Below, piece by piece: positions 8,639 to 16,137 of a stretch of 38,095 nucleotides of DNA. The stretch's first letter is position 1. Each line of letters starts with the position of its first letter. The DNA is from an uncultured bacterium (GTDB lineage Bacteria > Bacillota > Limnochordia > DTU080 > JAAYLA01): positions 1 to 38,095 of the forward strand of contig CALKAQ010000039.1 of assembly GCA_937983075.1 (NCBI GenBank), read 5' to 3'. The notes beneath the pieces are model-generated. The model had not been told where the DNA came from. It worked only from the letters and a program-made list of their open reading frames with translations, and ran no database searches. The translations under genes were made by a program, and so were the position numbers.

Positions 8639-8991
8639 CCAATACCTCCGTTTCATGACCAAATTTATCGACCGGACTGATTCGCCGATTCTTGACCCGC
8701 ATCCACTCTTCCGGCCTCACCTCCTTTCCAAAACAGAAAGAGACGGAAATGAAAAAGCACGGATGCAACTCCGCGCGCGCCAAATTTTCAGTAAATCATC
8801 TTTCCGCTTAATCACATCACTACAACAACAAGTTATTCGTTCCTTTCGATTCCCCTTCTACCAGTCAAAATTCACTTCAGCTTTCATCCGTCCCAGGGCA
8901 TGGGAAGGAGCCCGTCGCAATCCGGCGAACTCTCGTGAGGAAGCATTTGTGGGCTCTCGCTCCGCTTCGTATGCATGAAGGGGGAAGCATC
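8639..8991. promoter_or_regulatory. Divergent intergenic region with an extra perfect ribosome site
   Basis: It separates the minus-strand secretion unit from the plus-strand small membrane protein. On the minus strand a full anti-16S match, AAGGAGGTG (8726 to 8718), lies 79 bases before the ATG at 8638. An open frame starting GTG/ATG just after it runs past the real start in another frame. No confident -10/-35 pair could be picked on either strand. Confidence 0.35.
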
Positions 8992-9333
8992 TTGAAACGT
9001 TGGTGGCTCGCTCCGATAACCATCGGATTGTTGACGATTATTTGGTTTTTGCTGCCGTACATGTTCAGTCCAGCCGCGACACATATCGAATACCAGCTGA
9101 TCAACGGCCATCTGCAAATCACGGCCGCATTCAATCAGGACATCGCGGTCGCAACCATGGACGACGCCCCTTGCGACATCGCCCATCCCCGCACCATCGT
9201 CTGCGCGGTGCCGATCGACGAAACCAAAACAAGTTTCAAAGGGACCATCCGCGTGGAAACTCCGGACGGAACACAGGGTAAACTAGTGGTTGAGCTCAAA
9301 GAAATTGACCATGGTGAAACCGATTCGGAATGA
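8992..9333 (+). CDS. Small single-pass membrane protein, unknown
   Basis: Not recognised. From TTG at 8992 the product is 113 residues: LKRWW, one membrane helix (about 6-27, rich in Ile/Leu/Trp), then an extracytoplasmic beta-like domain of about 85 residues. That domain holds two cysteines ten apart (PCDIAH...TIVC) that could form a disulfide. TTG is preferred because AAGGGGGAAG lies about 6 bases upstream; ATG 8971 or GTG 8935 in the same frame are alternatives without good ribosome sites. It lies 51 bases before msrA on the same strand and may share its transcript, which would hint at an envelope redox role; that is only a guess. Confidence 0.55.
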   Translation: MKRWWLAPITIGLLTIIWFLLPYMFSPAATHIEYQLINGHLQITAAFNQDIAVATMDDAPCDIAHPRTIVCAVPIDETKTSFKGTIRVETPDGTQGKLVVELKEIDHGETDSE

Positions 9334-9384
9334 GGCCACATGACACGGCGCTAACCAGAAGCAAACAGACAAGGGGATTGTGAC

Positions 9385-9954
9385 ATGACCGCAAACGGCA
9401 ACCGGCAACCGCGCAAACTTGAACAAGCCACCCTCGGAGGCGGATGTTTTTGGTGCCTCGAGGCAATATTCGAAAACATTGAAGGCGTCGAAAACGTTGT
9501 TTCCGGCTACGCGGGCGGTCATGTTGCCAATCCGACCTACGAACAAGTTTGCACGGGAACGACCGGACATGCCGAGGTCGTCCAGATTTCCTTCGATCCC
9601 TCGCGCATCAGCTATCGGGAAATCTTGGAAATCTTTTTTACCATGCACGACCCGACTACGCTGAATCGACAAGGCAACGACGTCGGTCCTCAATACCGAT
9701 CAGTCGTTTTCTACCACAACCCTGAGCAAAAGAAGATTGCCGAAGACACCATACGGGAGATCGAAGCTTCAGGCGTCTGGCGCCGACCGTTGGTCACTCA
9801 AGTGGCTCCCTTGGATGCCTTTTACCCTGCTGAAGCAGAACATCAAGAGTTTTTCCGCCGCAACCCGTACCAGCCGTATTGCCAGTTTGTCATTGCACCC
9901 AAAGTCACCGAGCTGCGCAGGCGATACGCCCACCGATTAAAACAGAAAGAATAA
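9385..9954 (+). CDS. msrA: Peptide-methionine (S)-S-oxide reductase MsrA
   Basis: Reduces methionine-S-sulfoxide in proteins using thioredoxin. The 189-residue length is typical. The catalytic motif GGGCFWCLE holds Cys21; also present are VVSGYAGGHVANPTYEQVC, GHAEVVQI, FFTMHDPTTLNRQGND and GPQYRS, all MsrA signatures. A further Cys lies in YQPYCQFVIAPK near the C-terminus and may act in recycling. The start ATG follows AAGGGGATTGTGAC. No MsrB domain is fused. Its stop is one base from the stop of the convergent carbonic-anhydrase-like gene, leaving no room for a separate terminator. Confidence 0.95.
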   Translation: MTANGNRQPRKLEQATLGGGCFWCLEAIFENIEGVENVVSGYAGGHVANPTYEQVCTGTTGHAEVVQISFDPSRISYREILEIFFTMHDPTTLNRQGNDVGPQYRSVVFYHNPEQKKIAEDTIREIEASGVWRRPLVTQVAPLDAFYPAEAEHQEFFRRNPYQPYCQFVIAPKVTELRRRYAHRLKQKE

Positions 9955-9955
9955 A

Positions 9956-10495
9956 TTAAGCACCATTCGTCAGAGGCCGACCGATTCCGTTGGCCAAATA
10001 TCGCCGTGCCTGTTCGACGTAACTGTCGGCCCCCGCCGCGATCCGCTCCTTTTCTTCAGGCGTCAACTCACGAACAACTTTGGCCGGCACGCCCAAAGCG
10101 AGATGGCCCGGCGGAATTTCCATGCCTTCCGGAACGAGAGCACCGGCCCCGACCAGCGCTCCGGTGCCGATGACGGCACCCGAAAGGACGACGGCCCCCA
10201 TGCCGATCAGCGCACCGTCACCAACCCGCGCTCCGTGAACGATGGCGTTGTGTCCGACGGTGACGTGCGTGCCCAACTCGCACGGAAATCCTGCGTCGGT
10301 ATGCAGCACGGCGCCATCTTGAATGTTCGTCGCCTCACCGACACGAATCGGCTCGAGATCTCCTCGCAGCACGGCTTGAAACCACACGCTCGCATGTTTG
10401 CCCAAGTGTACATTGCCGATCACGACGGCGGTCGGCGCAATAAACACATCCGGACTCACGAGCGGTTGAGTACCATCGAGCGTCAGCAGCAACAT
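9956..10495 (-). CDS. Gamma carbonic anhydrase-like hexapeptide-repeat protein
   Basis: The 179-residue left-handed beta-helix protein belongs to the YrdA/PaaY/CaiE-like gamma carbonic anhydrase family. The metal-site histidines are visible in AVLHTD and VTVGHNAIVHGARVGDGALIGMGAVV, followed by the usual LVGAGALVPEG and GVPAKVVREL segment and a C-terminal helix. ATG at 10495 is chosen over GTG at 10501 because GGAGG abuts the GTG but sits 6 bases before the ATG. Family members may be carbonic anhydrases or acyl-transferase-like; catalysis cannot be decided here. It is divergent from the ThuA protein at 10821 and shares its upstream region. Confidence 0.88.
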   Translation of the reverse strand: MLLLTLDGTQPLVSPDVFIAPTAVVIGNVHLGKHASVWFQAVLRGDLEPIRVGEATNIQDGAVLHTDAGFPCELGTHVTVGHNAIVHGARVGDGALIGMGAVVLSGAVIGTGALVGAGALVPEGMEIPPGHLALGVPAKVVRELTPEEKERIAAGADSYVEQARRYLANGIGRPLTNGA

Positions 10496-10743
10496 GCACA
10501 CCTCCCTGCTTATATACGTGTTATCCTTCTCTTTGCGTCATTGCCTTTCCTCGTCTTGGTTTTCTTCTGGGCGTATCCATGCACGCTTGGCGCAAGACAA
10601 TCATTCATTTTATTCACGGTATTGCAAATTTAACCCCCGCGTACAACTTTGCCTAATCAGGAAGGAACATCCGATTTTGCAACGAATTAAGATCCACGCA
10701 GTCGACGGATTTTTTCCGTTCTGTATCACCCAGAATTTTCAGA

Positions 10744-10823
10744 TAAGGAGGTGTTCTGCTTCAAAATCTAATGTCATCGTCGTTAGAGAATTTGTTCACA
10801 AACATCGGAGGAGGTAAATTATG
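10744..10823 (+). promoter_or_regulatory. Leader with perfect ribosome site and possible 22-codon mini-ORF
   Basis: Within the 325-base region upstream of the ThuA gene, AAGGAGGTG (10745-10753) stands 67 bases before the ATG. A frame in phase from CTG 10756 (4 bases after AGGAGG) through ATG 10771 ends at the TGA that overlaps the ATG of the ThuA gene (ATGA, 10821-10824). This could be a coupled leader peptide. The rest of 10496-10743 is AT-rich with no gene or clear promoter that I can support. Confidence 0.35.
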
Positions 10824-13800
10824 ATAAAAAAGCGCATGATCATCGGCTTGGCTCTGTTGTTGTTAGCCTTTTCCAGCCTCGGCGCATTGGCCGCGGACAA
10901 CGATGATCCGATCAACATTCTGATGTTCACAAAGACAGCCGGATTCCGACACGGCTCCATTCCGACGGCCAAAGCGGTGATGGCCGAAATTGCGGAAGCC
11001 AAAGGCTGGGGCCTCACCATCACCGAAGACTCAACCTACTTCACCGATCAAAACCTGGCTCAATATGACGTCGTCATGTTCGTCTCAACCACCGGATCCG
11101 TTCTGGATCAAGCGTATCAGAAGAAAGCACTCGAAAACTTCATCCACAACGGCGGTGGCTTCGTCGGTGTTCACGCAGCCAGTGATACGCACTACGACTG
11201 GCCGTGGTACGGCGAGTTGGTAGGCGCCTATTTTAACGGTCACCCGCCGGGCACACAGCTGGCGACGCTCTGGATCGAAGATCATGACCATCCGTCGACG
11301 GCGCATTTCGGCGACACCTTTGAAATCAACGATGAATGGTACTTCTGGGATCGCGAACCGCGTGTCAGCGCCAAGGTGCTCATGACCTTGGATCGCCAGT
11401 CGCATCCGGCGCTCGTCGGCTTCAGGGGCACCGATCCGGAAGGCGACCACCCCATCACTTGGTGCAAGCCCTTCGAAGGCGGACGCTCCTGGTATACGGC
11501 TCTCGGCCACAACGATGACGTCTATTACAATGAAGACTTCCAGAAGATGCTCATTGCGGGTATCGAATGGGCAGCCCGACGCATCGACGGCGACTGCCAC
11601 TATGAAATCGATGAAATCGTCGTCGAGCCCATCATCACGGGCGATGTTGAAGAATTGCTCGAGCCCATCGCGCTCGATTTCGCAGCGGATGGGACGATCT
11701 TCTTCATTGAACGGCAAGGCTACGTTAACATGATCCATCCTGAGCTGGGACGTCTGCGCCTGCTCGAAATCGACGTGTTTGACGCCAACGAACACGGTCT
11801 GATGGGCATAGCCCTCGAACCCGGATTTGACTTCCAGGAGAAGAACCACATTTGGCTCTTCTACTCCCCTGCAAACGCAGAAACAAATCACCTGTCGCGC
11901 TACGAATTGAAGTTCGATGACAACGGCATTCCTTATATCGACCCGAACTCCAAGGAGCTCATTTTTGAAGTCTACACCGATCGCGCGACATGCTGCCACC
12001 CGGCAGGCGACATCCGCTTCGGTCCTGACGGCACGCTGTACATTGCCATCGGCGACAACACCAACCCGCATGCGAGCAGCGGTTATTCGCCGATTGACCG
12101 CCGCCCGGGTCAGGAATACGGCAATGCGATCCGTTCGTCGGGCAATCCGATGGATCTCCGGGGCAAGATTTTGCGCATCAATCCTGACGGCACGATTCCG
12201 GAAGACAACCCCTTCGTCGACGATCCGAATGTGCATGACGCCATTTGGTCGATCGGACACCGCAACCCGTACCGCATCCACATCGATCCGGTAACCGGTT
12301 GGGTGCTCATCGGTGAAAACGGCCCTGACGCCGGCTCCTACAACGCAAACCGCGGTCCTGCGGGTATGACGTCGTGGAAGTTGGCGTGGGAACCCGGTCT
12401 CAATTACGGCTGGCCGTTCTGCCACGGACCTGCGATCCCGTACGTCGATTGGGACTTTGCGACGAACACCCCCGGCGAACTGTTCGACTGCAGTGAAATG
12501 GCTCCGGCCTTCGTGTGGCAGACGTACGCACAAACGTCTCAGTTCCCGGAACTCGGAACAGGCGGTATGTCACCGATCTCGGGCGTCATCTTGCGCCAGC
12601 CCGCTCCGGACGCTCCGTATCAGTGGCGTGAACACTACCTGAACCACTGGTACGCTGCGGACTTCTCGCGCCACTTTATCGTCCGCTTCCACCTCGAGGA
12701 AGACGGCACCAAGGTACCTGCGCACTCGCACTGGTACGATCACGACTTCGTGCCGGGTCCCGACTACAACAACGTACCGCGGCCTGAAGGCCTCGAAATC
12801 GACATCTTCCTGCGCGGACTTGTCGCTCCGATTGACCTGCGTCAAAGCCCGGACGGTGCTCTCTACGTCATCGCCTACGGCAGCGGCTGGTTCCGAGCCA
12901 ATACCGACTCCGGCATCTACCGGATCTACAACAACACCAAAGGCGCTCCGCCCATTGCCAAGGCAAGCGCGACCTCTCCCTGGTCGGGCTACGCACCCTT
13001 GACGGTGCACTTCTCGGCCGAGGGTTCCCGTGACGTCCAAGGTGAAGGCATCGTCAAGTACGAGTGGAACTTCGGCGACGGCCACACCGCTGTCGGCAAA
13101 GAAGTCAGCCATACCTACACCGAGAACGGCGTTTACCAGGTAACGGTCACGGTAACGGGTTCGTTCGGCGCCACCAGCACCTCGGAACCGATCACCGTGG
13201 TCGTCGGCAACTTTGCACCTGAGCCGCAAATTGAAAGCCCGGCCGTCGGTGCGCTCTTCGACCAGCGCGACACGGTGAAGCTCGTCGGCTCGGCTCACGA
13301 CGAAGAGGACGGTGCCCTGCCGGCTTCCGCACTCAGCTGGGAAGTCATCGCACTCTACAGCAACGAGGACGGGGCCCAGCAACAGACCGTCTTGACTGCA
13401 ACGGGAGCCGAAGCTGAGTTCCCGATGACCGACGGTCCGTTGAACTGGAACAGCGACCTCGTCTATCTCGTCCGCCTTACGGCGACGGACAGCGACGGCT
13501 ACTCCAACACCGTCGAACAGACAGTTCGCTACACCCGTCTCCAGGCGCAAATTGCCGACGAATTCGCCGGTTTCTTCCTGGCGCCCACGGATGATAACGA
13601 CGGGGAACTCCATGCCGTGGCGTCCCGCCCGGGCGATTTCATCGCTTGGAAGGACGTCAACATGACCGGGCGCGCTCCGGTCTTCCTGCGGGCGAAGGCC
13701 CAAGCCGGCGCTCTGATTGAGCTCCGAGTCGATTCGCCCACGGGTGACCTGCTCGCGAACGCTTCGGTTCCGGCCGGCGACAACTGGAGCACCGTGCCCC

Positions 13801-13904
13801 TCCTCTTCGACCCGATCGAAGGCGTGCACGATCTCTACTTGGTCGTTTCGGCGATCGAACAGGGTGAAGTGGCCGTCAACTACATCCAGGTGATCGGCCG
13901 CTAA
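10821..13904 (+). CDS. Secreted ThuA-sugar dehydrogenase-PKD-CBM6 fusion (1027 aa)
   Basis: Signal peptide 1-25 (LGALA-AD). The ThuA domain (31-252) keeps all the histidines I would expect: H44 in GFRHGS, H118 in GVHAASDTH, H124, the DHDHP cluster at 155-157, and H230 in ALGHND. A glucose/sorbosone dehydrogenase propeller (about 262-700) follows, with CCHPAGD at 391-397 and GHRNPYRIHIDPVTG. Then a PKD domain (about 712-795; YEWNFGDGHTAVGKEVSHTY), an Ig-like domain (about 797-897) and a CBM6-like domain (about 900-1026). It is a paralogue of the 4141-7758 protein but lacks the DUF1080 domain. ATG 10821 follows GGAGGAGG. The dehydrogenase family is PQQ-dependent; no PQQ genes are in this window. 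Such fusions are familiar in Bacteroidota, so transfer into this Gram-positive is possible. Confidence 0.87.
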   Translation: MIKKRMIIGLALLLLAFSSLGALAADNDDPINILMFTKTAGFRHGSIPTAKAVMAEIAEAKGWGLTITEDSTYFTDQNLAQYDVVMFVSTTGSVLDQAYQKKALENFIHNGGGFVGVHAASDTHYDWPWYGELVGAYFNGHPPGTQLATLWIEDHDHPSTAHFGDTFEINDEWYFWDREPRVSAKVLMTLDRQSHPALVGFRGTDPEGDHPITWCKPFEGGRSWYTALGHNDDVYYNEDFQKMLIAGIEWAARRIDGDCHYEIDEIVVEPIITGDVEELLEPIALDFAADGTIFFIERQGYVNMIHPELGRLRLLEIDVFDANEHGLMGIALEPGFDFQEKNHIWLFYSPANAETNHLSRYELKFDDNGIPYIDPNSKELIFEVYTDRATCCHPAGDIRFGPDGTLYIAIGDNTNPHASSGYSPIDRRPGQEYGNAIRSSGNPMDLRGKILRINPDGTIPEDNPFVDDPNVHDAIWSIGHRNPYRIHIDPVTGWVLIGENGPDAGSYNANRGPAGMTSWKLAWEPGLNYGWPFCHGPAIPYVDWDFATNTPGELFDCSEMAPAFVWQTYAQTSQFPELGTGGMSPISGVILRQPAPDAPYQWREHYLNHWYAADFSRHFIVRFHLEEDGTKVPAHSHWYDHDFVPGPDYNNVPRPEGLEIDIFLRGLVAPIDLRQSPDGALYVIAYGSGWFRANTDSGIYRIYNNTKGAPPIAKASATSPWSGYAPLTVHFSAEGSRDVQGEGIVKYEWNFGDGHTAVGKEVSHTYTENGVYQVTVTVTGSFGATSTSEPITVVVGNFAPEPQIESPAVGALFDQRDTVKLVGSAHDEEDGALPASALSWEVIALYSNEDGAQQQTVLTATGAEAEFPMTDGPLNWNSDLVYLVRLTATDSDGYSNTVEQTVRYTRLQAQIADEFAGFFLAPTDDNDGELHAVASRPGDFIAWKDVNMTGRAPVFLRAKAQAGALIELRVDSPTGDLLANASVPAGDNWSTVPLLFDPIEGVHDLYLVVSAIEQGEVAVNYIQVIGR

Positions 13905-13917
13905 GCTCAAGTGCAGC

Positions 13918-13964
13918 CCGCTTCCGCACCTCGCCATGAGGTGCGGAGGCGGTCCCATTTTCTC
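13918..13964 (+). terminator. Terminator between the ThuA gene and the FN3 gene
   Basis: Fifteen-bp arms (13918-13932 and 13938-13952) pair with a single G-T wobble around the loop GCCAT, and are followed by TCCCATTTTCTC. It is strong but the T run is short, so partial read-through into the FN3 gene is plausible. Confidence 0.75.
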
Positions 13965-13985
13965 AAAACAAAAACAAAGAAGGGA

Positions 13986-15191
13986 ATGAACTTCGTGATG
14001 AGACGGAGAATATCAATTGCCCTTTTTACCGGCTTAGCGCTTCTGCTGTTTGCCAGCTTGTCCGCAAGCGCCCTCGAAATCATTGGCGACGTTGAATCCG
14101 GATTAAATGCACAAAACCAGTTTTACCTGCACTTCGAAACCGACGACGCCTCAACCAGCAGCGTCACGTACAACGGGCATACGACCCCGGAATTCATTTC
14201 GCTCGACGGCCTGCACACCCACGTCTTAACGAATGTTGAACCCGGCACCACCTATGAATACAGCATCCGTCTGACCGACTGGTTTGGCGGCGATGTGACG
14301 GTCACCGGCACGTTCACCACCCCGCCGCTCAGCTCGCCCGACCAAGTCGTCGCCTCCACTTCCAATGAAACCGCCGTTTTGCGTTGGAATGCAACGTTCG
14401 GCGCCGCTGAATACATCGTCGAGCGTGCGAATTCCGCCAGCGGTCCGTTCAGCGAAATCGGCAAGACGCAGAATACCAGCTTTGTCGACAATTCCGTCGA
14501 AAACGGTGCTGAATACCATTACCGCGTCACCGCCGTCAGCGGCAGCGGAGTCAAAGCCGAACCGTCGAAAGTCATCAGTGTTGTCATCGTTCCTGCTCTC
14601 GTCGACGACGAGTTTTTTGAAATTGACCTGGGCACCTGGGAAATCTGGAGCACGAACCCCAACGCCATTATTGAAACCGTCGACGGTCAGTTGCGCATCC
14701 GCAACTTGAACGTTGGCGCCGGCTGGGACAACAATCAGTTGGGTCTCGTTCTCCGCGAGCCCATCGACTTGACCGGCAAAATCACCACCATTACGGTTCG
14801 CTATATCGAAACGGGTTACAATGAGCAAAACGTCGCTTTTTCGGATGCAATCCACCGCGGTTCTGACATTTGGAATCACAACGGATTCCGTCTCACGGTC
14901 GGGCCGTCGAACTTCAGCTCCGCTGCCCTGAGCGGTGGCGACGCCAGCTTCACCGGTATTAGCGCCGGCGGCATCGCCAAGCCGTACACCCTCACTTGGG
15001 TGATCAAGGACGAAGGCGGCCGGTTCGTCTCGGAAGCCTTTGTCAATGGATCGTCCGTCGGCACCGGCACGATCAACATGGGCAGCCTCAATCCGTCGGC
15101 GCTCTACTTCTATCTCTACGCGTCGAACGACGCTAATCCGGGCCCGACCGTCTTCGACAGCATCAAGATCGAACAGGAGCCGGTCTTCTAA
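13986..15191 (+). CDS. Secreted fibronectin-III protein with concanavalin-like C-terminal domain
   Basis: About 401 residues from ATG 13986 (ATG 13998 also possible; AAGAAGGG lies just upstream). The signal peptide ends near SASALE. Then the shared scaffold: a beta domain with SLDGLHTHVLTNVEPGTTYEYSIRL.DW, and an FN3 domain with TFGAAEYIVERANSASGPF and NGAEYHYRV. The C-terminal 200 residues (from VDDEFFEIDLGTWE) look like a LamG/concanavalin-type sandwich (QLRIRNLN, FRLTVGP, YFYLYASNDA). There is no catalytic motif. It follows the 1027-residue ThuA protein on the same strand, separated by a terminator. This mirrors the minus-strand pair, where an FN3 gene follows the other ThuA protein. I infer a secreted glycan-binding accessory. 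Confidence 0.75.
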   Translation: MNFVMRRRISIALFTGLALLLFASLSASALEIIGDVESGLNAQNQFYLHFETDDASTSSVTYNGHTTPEFISLDGLHTHVLTNVEPGTTYEYSIRLTDWFGGDVTVTGTFTTPPLSSPDQVVASTSNETAVLRWNATFGAAEYIVERANSASGPFSEIGKTQNTSFVDNSVENGAEYHYRVTAVSGSGVKAEPSKVISVVIVPALVDDEFFEIDLGTWEIWSTNPNAIIETVDGQLRIRNLNVGAGWDNNQLGLVLREPIDLTGKITTITVRYIETGYNEQNVAFSDAIHRGSDIWNHNGFRLTVGPSNFSSAALSGGDASFTGISAGGIAKPYTLTWVIKDEGGRFVSEAFVNGSSVGTGTINMGSLNPSALYFYLYASNDANPGPTVFDSIKIEQEPVF

Positions 15192-15222
15192 ACCCAGCGA
15201 AGTGAGCAACTTCGCCAAGTGC

Positions 15223-15259
15223 GGTGAGGGCCTGCGCAACCACAGCGCAGGCCCTCACC
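15223..15259 (+). terminator. Strong hairpin downstream of the FN3 gene
   Basis: Fifteen-bp perfect arms beginning GGTGAGGGCCTGCGC close over the loop AACCACA (15238-15244). No T run follows, so it acts as a weak terminator or a 3'-end protector. Confidence 0.6.
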
Positions 15260-15270
15260 TCATCCGCCCC

Positions 15271-15300
15271 TCCCACACGCAATGAAGCAGTACTGTATAG
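15271..15300 (+). repeat. Dispersed ~30-bp repeat, copy C
   Basis: TCCCACAC, GCAA, TGAAGCAG, TACTGTATAG: 26 of 30 positions equal copy A at 1845-1874, 13 kb away. It lies in the FN3-trmL gap. Confidence 0.65.
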
Positions 15301-15325
15301 ACCACAGCGCAGCTGTCCCACTCCG

Positions 15326-15355
15326 TCCCACACGTGGTGAAACAGAACAGGATCA
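15326..15355 (+). repeat. Dispersed ~30-bp repeat, copy D (diverged)
   Basis: TCCCACAC, GTGG, TGAAACAGAAC, then a diverged end. It is in direct orientation 55 bases after copy C. A still weaker echo (GCCACACGCAGCACAACACA) lies about 70 bases further on. Confidence 0.5.
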
Positions 15356-15428
15356 GCCACGGAACCCCCTGCATCGCTGCGGCTCATCGCCCCATCACGC
15401 CACACGCAGCACAACACAGCCCTACCGT

Positions 15429-15458
15429 TTGACAAGCCCCGGCGAAGCAGAGTAGCAT
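15429..15458 (+). promoter_or_regulatory. SigA-type promoter of trmL
   Basis: TTGACA (15429-15434), an 18-base spacer, and TAGCAT (15453-15458), about 54 bases before the GTG start of trmL. Confidence 0.6.
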
Positions 15459-15511
15459 GAAAAACAAAAACAAGCTGTTGTCTTGCAGGAACAAAAGGAG
15501 TTCGTTGTTCG

Positions 15512-15976
15512 GTGCCGTTCCACATTGTATTAGTTGAACCCGAAATGGCAGCCAACGCAGGCAATGTCGCCCGTACGTGCGCATGCACGGGAACGACCTT
15601 GCACCTCATCCATCCCCTCGGCTTTTCTACACGTGATCGCCGTTATAAACGAGCGGGGCTGGACTACTGGGACATGGCTCACATTCTCTATCACAATTCG
15701 TTTGACGAATTCTTCGCTTCGCGTCCCGCAGGCCGCTTCCTCTTCACCTCGACAACAGCCAAGCGGCTGTACACCGACGTCGAATACCAACCTGGCGACC
15801 ATATTGTATTCGGAAAAGAAAGCCACGGGCTGCCCGACTTCATTCTCGACAACTATCCCGGCATACACATTCGCATTCCCATGCGATCGAACGCTCGCTC
15901 GCTCAACTTGTCCAACTGCGTCGCTTTGGTCCTTTACGAAGCGCTGCGGCAACTGAATTTTCCAGGCATGATCTAG
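15512..15976 (+). CDS. trmL: tRNA (cytidine/uridine-34-2'-O)-methyltransferase TrmL
   Basis: Methylates the 2'-OH of the wobble base in tRNA-Leu isoacceptors, using SAM. The 154-residue length equals the minimal TrmL/CspR SPOUT enzyme. Motif 1 is VEPEMAANAGNVARTCACTG; the knot motifs are DHIVFGKESHGLP and IPMRSNARSLNLSNCVALVLYEALRQ. The start is GTG 15512 with AGGAG about 11 bases upstream. It is monocistronic by position: its own promoter precedes it and a promoter for the next gene follows. Confidence 0.94.
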   Translation: MPFHIVLVEPEMAANAGNVARTCACTGTTLHLIHPLGFSTRDRRYKRAGLDYWDMAHILYHNSFDEFFASRPAGRFLFTSTTAKRLYTDVEYQPGDHIVFGKESHGLPDFILDNYPGIHIRIPMRSNARSLNLSNCVALVLYEALRQLNFPGMI

Positions 15977-15999
15977 GCTGAAAACAGGAGAAACCGCCC

Positions 16000-16029
16000 T
16001 TCACAGCGCTCCGAGCCCTATGCTATACT
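16000..16029 (+). promoter_or_regulatory. SigA-type promoter of the TPR/7-TM pair
   Basis: TTCACA (16000-16005), an 18-base spacer and TATACT (16024-16029), giving a leader of about 100 bases before ATG 16138. Confidence 0.5.
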
Positions 16030-16137
16030 GTACAAGCCAGTATGATCTCCGCCAGCGCGATCGTTCTACGGTCTTAGTCAGTACGTCAACCAGCCTGCAT
16101 ACCATACGTTGACCCTCCCATTGGAAGGGGTGCACAA

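Noticed and set aside
8463..8783. Open frame following the AAGGAGGTG on the minus strand
   Set aside because: It runs 170 bases into the secreted helical gene in another frame and has no protein-like composition; kept only as a possible leader.
9831..9841. TGAAGCAGAAC, the core of the dispersed repeat, inside msrA
   Set aside because: Only 11 bases match, with no TCCCACAC arm; it encodes conserved MsrA residues (AEAEHQ), so it is chance.
10494..10817. Open frame of 107 codons between the carbonic anhydrase and ThuA genes
   Set aside because: No ribosome site or domain, starts antisense within the carbonic anhydrase gene, odd composition; treated as non-coding leader.
15271..15355. CRISPR array
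   Set aside because: Only two or three imperfect copies, unequal units, no further spacers and no cas genes.
15163..15609. Minus-strand open frame across the repeats before trmL
   Set aside because: It crosses a strong hairpin, two repeats and the trmL promoter; it is non-coding by context.
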